Shown piece after piece: positions 26,707-35,154 of a DNA stretch of 62,500 nt; the stretch's first letter is position 1, and each line of letters starts with the position of its first letter. The DNA comes from Maridesulfovibrio salexigens DSM 2638 (GTDB lineage: Bacteria; Desulfobacterota; Desulfovibrionia; Desulfovibrionales; Desulfovibrionaceae). The stretch spans positions 1 through 62,500 of the forward strand of contig NC_012881.1 of assembly GCF_000023445.1 (NCBI RefSeq), given 5' to 3'. The notes under the pieces were generated by a model. That model was not told where the DNA came from, did not search any database, and was given only the letters and a program-made list of their open reading frames with translations. Both the position numbers and the translations under genes were made by a program.

Positions 26707-27678
26707 TTACTCTTTCTCAACAACTTCCCGTATCTGATACGTCTTGGTCCCCATGACAGCATCATAGGTGTTGGCCAGCGATTCAAGGATGAATCCTGTG
26801 GACATGAAGCCCAGTGAACTCAGGTAGAGCAGGATGCAGCCCATGAACGGGGGGCGGGTACCCATGTGGACTCCGAAGAAAACTTTTTCATAGAGCAGCC
26901 AGACCATTACAAGCGAGGCAAGCATGAACATGAGCAGGCTGATGCGTCCGAAAAGATAGATGGGACGCTGCTTGAATGAGGACTGGAACCAGAGCATAAC
27001 GATGTCGAAAAGAACATCGATGGAGCGGGACAGCCCGTAGTGGCTTTCCCCGGCAAAGCGCGGGGGAGCGGAAATGGGTACTTCGGAAGTGGAACCGCCC
27101 ATACCGTAAACCAGAGCAGGGATAAGCCTGTGCTGTCCTTCACGCAAGGTCATGGAACGGGCAAGCTTACCCTTGAGTACAGAAAGTCCTCCCATATCTT
27201 TTACCTGACAACCGCTGGTTGCGCGCATGAGGTAGTTGGCGATTTTACTGGGCAGCTTGCGCTTGATCATGGACTCGCCACGGTTGGTGCGACAGCCGGA
27301 AACAAGGTCGTAGCCCTTGCGGATTTCCTCAATTAAAGAAGGAACTTCTTCGGGCTTGTGCTGCAGGTCTCCGTCCATGATAACTACATAGCATCCTTTA
27401 CTTTCCTGAATGCCGGCGTAGATTGCGGTACATTGTCCACGGTTGCGGGCGAGCATGACTCCCTTAAGGTGGGGGTCGTCGGCAGCAAGTTCACGGATGA
27501 TGGATTCAGTGCTGTCGGTGGAACCGTCGTTAACCAGCAGGATTTCATAAGTGGTATTCATTCCCTGCAGCGCGGCAGTTATGCGTTTGTGAAATTCACG
27601 AACGCAGCCTTCTTCATTGTGCATGGGAGTGACAATGCTGACTTCGATATCTCTTTTACATTCTTCAGCTTTTATCAT
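26707..27678 (-). CDS. GT2 glycosyltransferase, polyprenyl-phosphate sugar synthase type
   Basis: A 323-aa GT2 enzyme. The N-terminal catalytic domain has VSIVTPMHNEE, NDGSTD, the metal-binding MDGDLQH and a GCRTNR segment; two C-terminal transmembrane helices (about 240-262, 278-302) match the DPM1/ArnC/GtrB type. It would load a sugar onto undecaprenyl phosphate at the inner face of the membrane. The start overlaps the stop of the upstream deacetylase gene by 1 nt, so the two are translated together. Confidence 0.88.
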   Translation of the reverse strand: MIKAEECKRDIEVSIVTPMHNEEGCVREFHKRITAALQGMNTTYEILLVNDGSTDSTESIIRELAADDPHLKGVMLARNRGQCTAIYAGIQESKGCYVVIMDGDLQHKPEEVPSLIEEIRKGYDLVSGCRTNRGESMIKRKLPSKIANYLMRATSGCQVKDMGGLSVLKGKLARSMTLREGQHRLIPALVYGMGGSTSEVPISAPPRFAGESHYGLSRSIDVLFDIVMLWFQSSFKQRPIYLFGRISLLMFMLASLVMVWLLYEKVFFGVHMGTRPPFMGCILLYLSSLGFMSTGFILESLANTYDAVMGTKTYQIREVVEKE

Positions 27679-28544
27679 TATTTAATCTCTCCGCTACGGG
27701 GATCGATCTGCCCGTAGTTGACGGGGGTCGCCCCCAGTTCTTTAAATATTTCCAGCCATTCCTTATGAAGCAGGGATTCGGATTCTTCTCTCCACTGGGC
27801 TTCCACCCGCATGGGGCCGAACTCAGACGGCAGCGGGCCGTCACCTTCTTGCGGGAGTCCGGGATGGCAGACAATTTCTACTATTTCAGGTCGAAAAGTT
27901 TCGACATATTTCTTAAAAAGATGCGGGTCCAGATTTTCTTTCTGGTCTCCGATTCCCCATACGCAATCAGCTGTGCGCGGCTTCTTACCGGGGAAACTTG
28001 CCCCGAGGCAGAGTTGCAGAAAACGGGTACGCAGCATGCCTTTATCAAAGCGGTTCAGGGGTGTGTGCTCAAATGGACGGCGCATCCACTTGATGCCGTA
28101 CTTGTTGGCAATTTTACCTGCCAGATTGTAGAGTCCGGGCCAGGCATGGATGTGCTTTTCGCTATCAAAATGGGTCAAACGGATTTTATGGTCAAGCAGA
28201 TATTCAACCTGTGCCGACCACTCCTTTTCTACTTCGGAAAGCTTTATACGACCGCTTAGGTAGCGCAGGAGCAGGGATTTGTAATTACCGAAAAGCAGCC
28301 CGTCATCATCCACAAGGCTGGAGATGTGGTCCGGGTTGGAAATGGGTTTGCCGCGCAGCAGGTTTAAGTGTGCACCAAGTCCCAATCCTTCATGCTTGTC
28401 CTGCAAAAGTACGGATTCGGATAGATCCGGACCATTGGCAAGAGTGGTGGACGAGGTAACAACCCCGGCCTCGGCAAGTTTGTCCACTGCACGGCGAACA
28501 GCCGGATGCAGTCCGAGATCATCCACATTTATTACAATTAGCAT
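27678..28544 (-). CDS. YdjC/ChbG-family carbohydrate deacetylase
   Basis: A 288-aa protein of the YdjC superfamily. The metal-site segments NVDDLGLHP (about 5-13), GAHLNLL, THFDSEKHIHAWP and CHPGLP supply the Asp and His ligands. ATG 28544 is preferred over ATG 28547 because GGAGG nearly touches the latter. It is coupled to a polyprenyl-phosphate glycosyltransferase, so a lipid-linked N-acetyl sugar is a plausible substrate. HpnK of hopanoid synthesis belongs to the same superfamily and is an alternative. Confidence 0.85.
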   Translation of the reverse strand: MLIVINVDDLGLHPAVRRAVDKLAEAGVVTSSTTLANGPDLSESVLLQDKHEGLGLGAHLNLLRGKPISNPDHISSLVDDDGLLFGNYKSLLLRYLSGRIKLSEVEKEWSAQVEYLLDHKIRLTHFDSEKHIHAWPGLYNLAGKIANKYGIKWMRRPFEHTPLNRFDKGMLRTRFLQLCLGASFPGKKPRTADCVWGIGDQKENLDPHLFKKYVETFRPEIVEIVCHPGLPQEGDGPLPSEFGPMRVEAQWREESESLLHKEWLEIFKELGATPVNYGQIDPRSGEIK

Positions 28545-28623
28545 CATACCTCCGGTTTCAGACCCGGCAGTTTAAATGCATGTGGCGTGAAGGTAAAGTA
28601 AAATGGTGTGGTAATGCGCTAGA

Positions 28624-28842
28624 TCAGCCAAAACCGCTGATTTTGGCTTCAGAACGGACCAGATTAATGGCGATTTCTCCAATGGCAGGGCGATAGGTCC
28701 CGGCCCGTATCTGGTCGCGGAGCTTGCTGAGTTTTTCGCGCCGTTCAGCAGAGTCCTCTTCATTAAAAGAAGCGGCTTGCTCTTCGGGCGTAAGTAGACA
28801 GGACAGCATATGGCTGTCAGCGTCAGTCTTGTCGAAAGTCAT
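28624..28842 (-). CDS. Short FlgM-like anti-sigma-28 factor
   Basis: A 72-aa protein. Its C-terminal half (about 35-68: REKLSKLRDQIRAGTYRPAIGEIA) matches the sigma-28-binding part of FlgM, including the REKL, I-x-AGTY and IA-x-x-L positions. The N-terminus is short and acidic. At 72 aa it is shorter than typical FlgM (about 95-100). GGGAGG immediately precedes the ATG. It stands alone rather than beside flgL or flgK. FlgM binds FliA until the hook is complete. Confidence 0.72.
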   Translation of the reverse strand: MTFDKTDADSHMLSCLLTPEEQAASFNEEDSAERREKLSKLRDQIRAGTYRPAIGEIAINLVRSEAKISGFG

Positions 28843-29128
28843 CCCCCCTCCCGGAGTTGTTTTCCAACTTTACTGGTTATGGTTTTTGTGTGTGGTTAAT
28901 AATCCTATCGTCCATCCGCGTAGGAAATTTAGTGCTGAAGTTTAAATATGTCCATTAAAGTGGAAATGTATAATAGATTGTAATGCTTTGCTTTTTCGGT
29001 AGGTATAAAGCTGTTTTATATGCGAAGTTGCTGTAACTTATGTTTTAATTTAGTTTAGGCTGACTTCAGAAAAATCTCTCCGCTAAGCGGCATTTTCAAT
29101 ACTAATCATCTAAACAAATTTTCATAAA

Positions 29129-29755
29129 ATGAATGCAGATATATTAGGATATTTTGCTGCCGGGGCTGCTTTGGGTCTTGGTGCAGGAATGACTCCCGGT
29201 CCATTGTTGACTTTGGTTTTAAGTCAGGCAATGGCTCATGGTCCCAAAGAAGGAATCAAGGTTGCTTTTGCTCCATTGCTTACGGATTTACCAATCCTTT
29301 GCATTTCCCTACTGGCAATGTCGTGGATAAAGTCTCATCCGGCATTTATGGGCATTGTTTTATTTGCCGGGGCAGTTGTAGTTACTCTTTTCGGGATCGA
29401 TTGTTTTAGGACGAAAGCGATTACCCTGCCGGGAGTTGAAATTAATCCCGGTTCCTTGAAGAAGGGTATGCTGACCAACTACATGAACCCCCATGTCTAT
29501 ATTTTCTGGGCCACTGTAGGGGCACCGACTATCCTTGGAGCAGGGGAGAATGGTTTGTCCGGGCCGATTTTATTTCTGACGGGGTTTTTCGGCTGTATTG
29601 TGGGCGTGAAGATAGGAATTGCATGTCTTGCTGGAAGATTTAAATCTTTGCTTTCCAGTAGAGCTTACCTGCTGATCATGCGGTTCTTGGGATTGGCTCT
29701 ATTTGTTTTCGCTGCATTTCTGATTCGGGATGGTTACTATTTTATAACTTCCTGA
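29129..29755 (+). CDS. LysE/RhtB-family exporter (second copy)
   Basis: A 208-aa inner-membrane protein with about six hydrophobic segments and the family motif GMTPGPLLTLVL (about 20-31). MNPHVYIFWATVG matches the second conserved region. The start ATG has no strong Shine-Dalgarno site. It is clearly diverged from the copy at 19.4 kb. It is a single-gene unit closed by a strong terminator. The substrate is unknown. Confidence 0.85.
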   Translation: MNADILGYFAAGAALGLGAGMTPGPLLTLVLSQAMAHGPKEGIKVAFAPLLTDLPILCISLLAMSWIKSHPAFMGIVLFAGAVVVTLFGIDCFRTKAITLPGVEINPGSLKKGMLTNYMNPHVYIFWATVGAPTILGAGENGLSGPILFLTGFFGCIVGVKIGIACLAGRFKSLLSSRAYLLIMRFLGLALFVFAAFLIRDGYYFITS

Positions 29756-29777
29756 TTCCATGAGTTCTTAAAAAATT

Positions 29778-29815
29778 AAAACGGCGGAGTCGTATCAATA
29801 CGATTCCGCCGTTTT
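29778..29815. terminator. Bidirectional terminator
   Basis: Eighteen-bp arms (29778-29795 / 29798-29815, one G-T pair) with A and T tails, between the LysE gene and the convergent M16C protease gene. Confidence 0.9.
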
Positions 29816-29836
29816 TTATTTCTATATTTCCAGATT

Positions 29837-32722
29837 TTACAATACGTCTACGAGATCCAGTTCAAGGCCGGATTCCTCCATAGCTTTCTTGCTGCCGAGT
29901 ACTACAATATCGCCGTGATCAGCCACTGATTTGGCTGCTGCTCCGAAGTTGCGGAAATCCTGTTCGCTGCAATTCAGCACCTGATCGCGAATGTCCTGCC
30001 TGAAGGCTGCATCTTCGCCACTCAGGTGGCGGACCATAGAGGTGTAGCCCTTGGCATCGGGCAGCATGTAATTATCAATCTCCCCGATTCCGCCAAGAAT
30101 GGCCTTTTCCAGCTCATCACTATTCACTGCAAGCGTGTTCAGGTAATCAGCAACACCGTCGTAGGTGTCGAGGGTTCGGGTCAGGTTGGGGTCGCGGTAG
30201 GACACGAAGCTTAAGCTGCCGGAAGCACGGTCAAACATGGAGAATGAACCGTAAGCACCGCCCTGTACGCGGACTTTATCCCAGAGGTAGCCGGTGCGCA
30301 GATAACGGCTGATTACGTGCGCTGCGCCGGAATATTCATATCCGTGCTCATAAACATTGGCACCCTTGGCAACATAGTTGACCTGTGCGGGAATGCACAG
30401 ACCTTCGGCTTTGGAGAAAGCCTGCCTGTTACGGGTGGCAATGGATTTACCGCCTGTGGGCAGGGTTGAAATCATATCAGTGATGTAGCTTTCAACATTG
30501 CCGAAAGTTGATCCGTCCAAAGTCACGTTGGTCAGCAGGTTTGCCTGATTAAGGATGGCAGTACGGATAGCTTCAAGATCAGCTACTACGGAATCAAAAT
30601 CATTATCTACACGGTCAGCCAGTTCGCGCAGGAACTCAAGGCCGGAAATACCGTTCATGAGTTCGTTGATGTATCCGGCTTCATTGAAGCGGGCTTTCAT
30701 GCGTGTTGCAGCCATGATGTGACCGGAGGGAACAAGAGCCTGTTCCTTGCGGGCCTTGGATTCAAGTACCAACTGACGGATGCGATCCTTGTTATCCAGA
30801 GATGCTTCACGGAGCAGCTCACCCATGATGGAGAGTAGGTCTGAGCTGCGTTCAGCAGTTGCTTTACCGCGCAGCACAAAGCGGGTGTAGCTCTCGTCCA
30901 CGCCATGTTTGGAGTTCACAATGGAGGTGGGGGAGATTCCGCCGGTCTTCGCTGCCATGCGTCTTGTCATGGTTACGAAGTCGGTGGACTTTGTTCCGGT
31001 CTGGACCAGTGCCCGCCCGAAAAGAGGCAGGTAGGGCAGCAGTCTATCTTCCAGACCTGCAAAATCAAAGGCAAGGTCAAGGTAGATGATACCGTTGGTA
31101 TCCAAGTCATGGAAAAGCATTTCCCCTTTTTCCTCGCAGACGATTTCCTTTCCTTCTTTGTCGAGGTCGGAAACTTTGAGTCGTGGGATAGTCGCCAATG
31201 CTTCAGGATCATCATGAGCTTCCTGTTCCTTCTGGAGCTCTTCGGCTTTGGCTACGATTGCTTTGTATTCGGTATCGTCCATATCCGCACGGGCAGAGGC
31301 GAGTTTGGCTTTTTCCCTTTCTTCCCGCTCTGGTCCGACTTTGCTGTCAGGAGTGAGAAGTACGGAAGTACGGTAATTGTTGTTCAGGAAAATCTCTTCG
31401 ATAAGAGGTTCGAAAATCTTTTCGCCCTTTTCAATGCGTGCTTTGAGATCTGCCAGAGGCTGTTCATAGCGCACGTATTCAAGCGGATGTTCATCATAGA
31501 GCCACGAAGTCAGGGCGGTGATCATTACTGAAAGACCACGCGGATAGGAACCGGTGTTGTTCTCACGCAGGGAGAATTCAATAGTGTTCAGCGCTGCGTC
31601 AATGTCTTCGCGGGCAATACCTGTGGCTGCAAGGTCCTTAAGTGTTGAAAAGATCAGTTCTTCCACCTTGGGTGCGTCCTCAGCATTGATTCCTTTGAGG
31701 CCGGTGGAAAAGTAGAGCTGGCGCAGTTCGTTTTCCAGTCCTACTCCGGCCATGTCTTCTCCCAGCCCGGAATCATTAAGAGCTTTGCGCAGGGGGGAGG
31801 AGGGCAGGCCGATGAGGATCTGCTCCAGTACGCTTAGCTCAAGGTCGGACATGGAGTCGCGGTCACGGCCGATGCCAAAGTTGACGGTGAACATGGCTTT
31901 CTGGTTTCCGTCGTCAGAAGCAGCGTATTGTTTCTCAACTGCCACGGGCTTTTCAAAAGGAGCCTGTATCCCGATCTCGGATTTGGGGTCGATTTTTTCA
32001 AACTGGGAAAAATACTCGTCGAGCATTGCCAGCCGGTGCTGCGGATCATCATCACCGTAGAAAAATGCGTAGGCATTGGACGGGTGATAGTATTTTCCAT
32101 GAAAGTCCATGAACTCATCAAAAGTCAGTTCAGGGATTACTTCCGGGTCACCGCCGGAATCCAGTCCGTAGGTGATGTCCGGAAAGAGTGAATTCTGTGT
32201 GGCTTCATAAAGAAGACTGTCCGGGGAGGAGTAGGCTCCTTTCATTTCATTGAATACAACCCCTTTGTAGCTCAGGGTGCCGTCTTCTTCGGGAACGTAA
32301 TGCCAGCCTTCCTGCATGAGGGTGTTGGGGGTCAGGTTAGGAAAGAATACCGCATCAAGGTATACGCCTACAAGATTACGAAAATCCTGCTCATTGGGGC
32401 TGGCTACCGGATATACGGTTTTATCCGGGTAGGTCATGGCATTGAGGAAAGTTTGCAGGGAGCACTTTAAAAGCTCTACAAAGGGCTCTTTGACCGGATA
32501 TTTTTTTGATCCGCAAAGTACGGAATGTTCGAGGATGTGCGGCAGTCCGGTGCTGTTTTCCGGGGGAGTACGGAAGCTTATGCCGAAAGTTTTGTTTTCA
32601 TCATTATTAATAACGGACAGAACCCGTCCGCCGGTTTTCTCGTGTTCATAGATGACGGCCTCGCCGTTCAGTTCGTTCAGATATTCTCGTGATATTTCTT
32701 TGAAGCCATGTTCGTTGGTCAT
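29837..32722 (-). CDS. M16C zinc metallopeptidase (presequence-protease type)
   Basis: A 961-aa insulinase-superfamily peptidase. The inverted zinc motif HILEH is near residue 62-66, within GLPHILEHSVLCGSKKYP; the remaining length fits the two-lobed PreP/Cym1 clamshell, including the M16C-associated domain in the middle. No signal peptide is visible, so it is likely cytosolic. Such enzymes degrade short peptides, including targeting peptides in organelles; its bacterial role is unclear. Confidence 0.9.
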   Translation of the reverse strand: MTNEHGFKEISREYLNELNGEAVIYEHEKTGGRVLSVINNDENKTFGISFRTPPENSTGLPHILEHSVLCGSKKYPVKEPFVELLKCSLQTFLNAMTYPDKTVYPVASPNEQDFRNLVGVYLDAVFFPNLTPNTLMQEGWHYVPEEDGTLSYKGVVFNEMKGAYSSPDSLLYEATQNSLFPDITYGLDSGGDPEVIPELTFDEFMDFHGKYYHPSNAYAFFYGDDDPQHRLAMLDEYFSQFEKIDPKSEIGIQAPFEKPVAVEKQYAASDDGNQKAMFTVNFGIGRDRDSMSDLELSVLEQILIGLPSSPLRKALNDSGLGEDMAGVGLENELRQLYFSTGLKGINAEDAPKVEELIFSTLKDLAATGIAREDIDAALNTIEFSLRENNTGSYPRGLSVMITALTSWLYDEHPLEYVRYEQPLADLKARIEKGEKIFEPLIEEIFLNNNYRTSVLLTPDSKVGPEREEREKAKLASARADMDDTEYKAIVAKAEELQKEQEAHDDPEALATIPRLKVSDLDKEGKEIVCEEKGEMLFHDLDTNGIIYLDLAFDFAGLEDRLLPYLPLFGRALVQTGTKSTDFVTMTRRMAAKTGGISPTSIVNSKHGVDESYTRFVLRGKATAERSSDLLSIMGELLREASLDNKDRIRQLVLESKARKEQALVPSGHIMAATRMKARFNEAGYINELMNGISGLEFLRELADRVDNDFDSVVADLEAIRTAILNQANLLTNVTLDGSTFGNVESYITDMISTLPTGGKSIATRNRQAFSKAEGLCIPAQVNYVAKGANVYEHGYEYSGAAHVISRYLRTGYLWDKVRVQGGAYGSFSMFDRASGSLSFVSYRDPNLTRTLDTYDGVADYLNTLAVNSDELEKAILGGIGEIDNYMLPDAKGYTSMVRHLSGEDAAFRQDIRDQVLNCSEQDFRNFGAAAKSVADHGDIVVLGSKKAMEESGLELDLVDVL

Positions 32723-32840
32723 TTATATCTCCATATTTTTGATGATGACCGGAAATTACCTAAAAAAATTTTTCTTGGCAATGAACTAAACATTAATGGC
32801 AGCTTGTCCAGCCCTTGTAAAATCAAGCTTTTAAAAACTT

Positions 32841-32890
32841 AATGATAAAGATTATGATTATTGTTGACACTCAAAAAAGATTTTCATACT
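32841..32890 (+). promoter_or_regulatory. Peroxiredoxin promoter with Fur/PerR-like box
   Basis: TTGACA (32864-32869) and CATACT (32885-32890) are 15 bp apart. Immediately upstream and touching the -35 element, 32841-32865 is an A+T-rich stretch with repeated GATAA/ATTAT units like a Fur/PerR operator. Both are assignments by eye. Confidence 0.4.
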
Positions 32891-32962
32891 CTGCTTTCAA
32901 CAGATGAGAAAAAAATGTTATCTAAATATTGATTTTGAATTTAAACACACAGGAGATAGAAT

Positions 32963-33595
32963 ATGAGCTGCACTGAAGTTTACGAAGAAGTCCTTTCATC
33001 CGCATCAATAGGCGAAACCGTTCCTGACTTTGTCATGGAAGCATATGATCCCGAAGATTGCGGGTTTACTGAAGTAAAATTTGAAGAAGTACGTAAAGCA
33101 GGTAAGTGGCTGGTACTGTTCTTTTACCCGGCTGACTTCACCTTTGTTTGTCCCACCGAGCTTGCTGACCTTGCGGACAAGCATGCTGAGCTGGAAAAAC
33201 TTGGATGTGAAGTAGTTTCGGTTTCCACTGATACCAAGTTCACACATCTGGCTTGGAAGAATGACGAAAGACTGCTCCAGAATGTGAAGTACAAAATGGC
33301 AGCAGACCCCACCGGCGAAGTTTCCGACTTCTTCGGTGTATATGACCACAATACCGGTCTCGCACTGCGCGGAACATTTGTAATCAACCCCGACGGAATG
33401 CTGGTTTCTTCTGAAGTCAACTTCTACAATGTCGGCCGCAACGCAGAAGAACTGGTGCGTAAAATTGAAGCAAACGTATACCTCAAGGATCACCCGGAAG
33501 AAGCATGCCCCGCAAAGTGGACTCCCGGTGAAAAGACCCTGACTCCCAGTGAAAAGCTGGTAGGTAAGGTTTACGAAGAACTTAACGGCGAATAG
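32963..33595 (+). CDS. Typical 2-Cys peroxiredoxin (AhpC/TSA family)
   Basis: A 210-aa thiol peroxidase that reduces hydrogen peroxide and organic peroxides. The peroxidatic Cys is in FTFVCPTE (C63) and the resolving Cys in EEACPAKW (about C182). Length and both cysteines fit the Prx1/AhpC group. CAGGAG precedes the ATG. It is a single-gene unit with a possible Fur/PerR-like site upstream and a hairpin about 110 nt downstream. It would protect an anaerobe from oxygen exposure. Confidence 0.93.
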   Translation: MSCTEVYEEVLSSASIGETVPDFVMEAYDPEDCGFTEVKFEEVRKAGKWLVLFFYPADFTFVCPTELADLADKHAELEKLGCEVVSVSTDTKFTHLAWKNDERLLQNVKYKMAADPTGEVSDFFGVYDHNTGLALRGTFVINPDGMLVSSEVNFYNVGRNAEELVRKIEANVYLKDHPEEACPAKWTPGEKTLTPSEKLVGKVYEELNGE

Positions 33596-33707
33596 ATAGG
33601 GACTTTCCTAGTTGTCTCTTCTATAGAATAAGAAAGTTGACCAAAATTACAGTCTACCCTCGGTTAACATGATATAGACACACACCTCTCTCCTCATGAC
33701 CACAGCT

Positions 33708-33740
33708 GTGCGCCCGGAATCCTCCATGTTCCGGGCGCAC
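33708..33740 (+). terminator. Terminator after peroxiredoxin gene
   Basis: Twelve-bp perfect arms GTGCGCCCGGAA / TTCCGGGCGCAC with a 9-nt loop, followed by a T-rich tract (33741-33752). Confidence 0.8.
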
Positions 33741-33835
33741 TTCTCTTTTGTTTGGGTGGAAAAGTTTGACCGCAACACTCAGGGAGTTTATCGTGAGATT
33801 CTGAGTAGAACTCTTTGAATAAACTTGAGGTAGAT

Positions 33836-34624
33836 ATGGTCTGGGACGGCTTTGATGCGGAAAAATTTGAGACATGGTTCAAAACCCCTGCCGGGCAGTT
33901 CGCCCTTGAGCAGGAGGTCGGACTTATGGATCACCTGATTTCCGGATGGCCACGCCGTAAAAGAAAGCTGCTGGAAGTGGGCTGCGGCACAGGGCTTTTT
34001 CTTGATCATTTGTATCGTTGCGGTTTTGATGTAAGCGGTGTGGATCATTCTCCGGTGATGCTTGAGGCTGCCCATAAGCGCTTGGGCAACCGGGCTTCTT
34101 TGTATCTGTGCAACGGTGAGCATCTGCCTTTTACAGATAATGAATTTGATTTCACTGTACTCTGGACCGTACTTGAGTTTTGCTCTGAACCAGAGGAGAT
34201 GCTGCGAGAGGCCGCAAGGGTTTCCGCAGGGGGGATTCTAATCGGATTTCTAAACCGTCATTCAATATATTTTTTCACCCACGGCAGGATGTGGCCTTGG
34301 GCTTCCCCCTCAACCCTGCGTCAGGCCCATTGGTATTCGCCTTCCGAAATGCGCAGGGCGGTTAAGAAGACCAGCGGCTACAGTCCGATTATGACCCGTT
34401 CTGTCCTGCCCGGTCCCATGTGGAGTTGGAAAAACAGAACTCCGCTTAAACAGTTGAATGGAATTATCTACCCGCCATACTTCGGTGCTTTCACTGGATG
34501 CAGGGTCGACTTCCATAGCCGTAAGCCCATGAATCCGTTACATGCTTGGAAGAATATGCCTTCTGCTGTTACTTCCACCAAAAGGAAAACCCTGAAACCG
34601 GAATGCTTCCGGGATTCAAAGTAA
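33836..34624 (+). CDS. Class I SAM-dependent methyltransferase
   Basis: A 262-aa methyltransferase. Motif I LEVGCGTGLFL is near 45-55, the acidic post-I residue in GVDHS, and NGEHLPFTDNEFD and VLEFC follow as in Methyltransf_11 proteins. ATG 33836 is chosen because TGAGG lies 6 nt upstream; a TTG at 33815 has none. The C-terminal 90 residues are rich in Trp, Pro and basic residues and may hold the substrate site. The substrate is unknown. A small lipoprotein gene follows 21 nt later. Confidence 0.82.
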   Translation: MVWDGFDAEKFETWFKTPAGQFALEQEVGLMDHLISGWPRRKRKLLEVGCGTGLFLDHLYRCGFDVSGVDHSPVMLEAAHKRLGNRASLYLCNGEHLPFTDNEFDFTVLWTVLEFCSEPEEMLREAARVSAGGILIGFLNRHSIYFFTHGRMWPWASPSTLRQAHWYSPSEMRRAVKKTSGYSPIMTRSVLPGPMWSWKNRTPLKQLNGIIYPPYFGAFTGCRVDFHSRKPMNPLHAWKNMPSAVTSTKRKTLKPECFRDSK

Positions 34625-34645
34625 ATTTGCTAAGGAGATTTTCAG

Positions 34646-35077
34646 ATGAAAAAAATGATTCCGCTGCTGATTGTTTGCATTCTATTTGTTGCTTCCGGTT
34701 GTGCCAATAAAGCTCAGTCCGGTGCCGGAATTGGGGCGCTGGCCGGGGCGACCATCGGTGCGCTTACCTTTAAAAATAAGGCTTCCGGTGCTGCCATCGG
34801 AGCGGGTATCGGTGCACTAATGGGTTATGTAGTAGGTAATGAGTGGGATAAAAAAGATGAGCAGCAGGTCTCAACTACTTTGGAAAACAACCATTCCGGT
34901 CAGACTTCCAGCTGGACCAACCCGGATACCGGAAAATCATATAGTGCCACACCTTCCCCGGCTTACGTGAATCAGGGTAAAATCTGTCGTGATGTTACAA
35001 TTACGGAAGACGGAGGCGAGCAGATTCTGGCTAAGGCCTGCCGTGGCGATGACGGGGTCTGGCGTTTGAAGCAGTAG
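34646..35077 (+). CDS. Glycine-zipper outer-membrane lipoprotein
   Basis: A 143-aa lipoprotein. The signal peptide ends at the lipobox ASGC (Cys about 19). Residues about 25-65 form a glycine zipper (GAGIGALAGATIGAL, then GAAIGAGIGALMGYVVG) of the SlyB/17-kDa-antigen type that inserts in membranes. A C-terminal domain (about 90-143) with CRDVTIT and KACRGDDG resembles the surface-antigen fold. AAGGAG precedes the ATG. It is followed by a terminator. Confidence 0.85.
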   Translation: MKKMIPLLIVCILFVASGCANKAQSGAGIGALAGATIGALTFKNKASGAAIGAGIGALMGYVVGNEWDKKDEQQVSTTLENNHSGQTSSWTNPDTGKSYSATPSPAYVNQGKICRDVTITEDGGEQILAKACRGDDGVWRLKQ

Positions 35078-35095
35078 CTGATCTTTTCTAGAAAT

Positions 35096-35136
35096 AACGG
35101 CCGCTATCCTGATCGGGACAGCGGCCGTTTTTTTGG
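35096..35136. terminator. Terminator after glycine-zipper lipoprotein
   Basis: Ten-bp arms AACGGCCGCT / AGCGGCCGTT (35096-35105 / 35120-35129) followed by seven or more T. The reverse strand has a weaker T-run for the convergent chemoreceptor gene. Confidence 0.85.
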
Positions 35137-35154
35137 GGGAGGGCTAATTATTAA

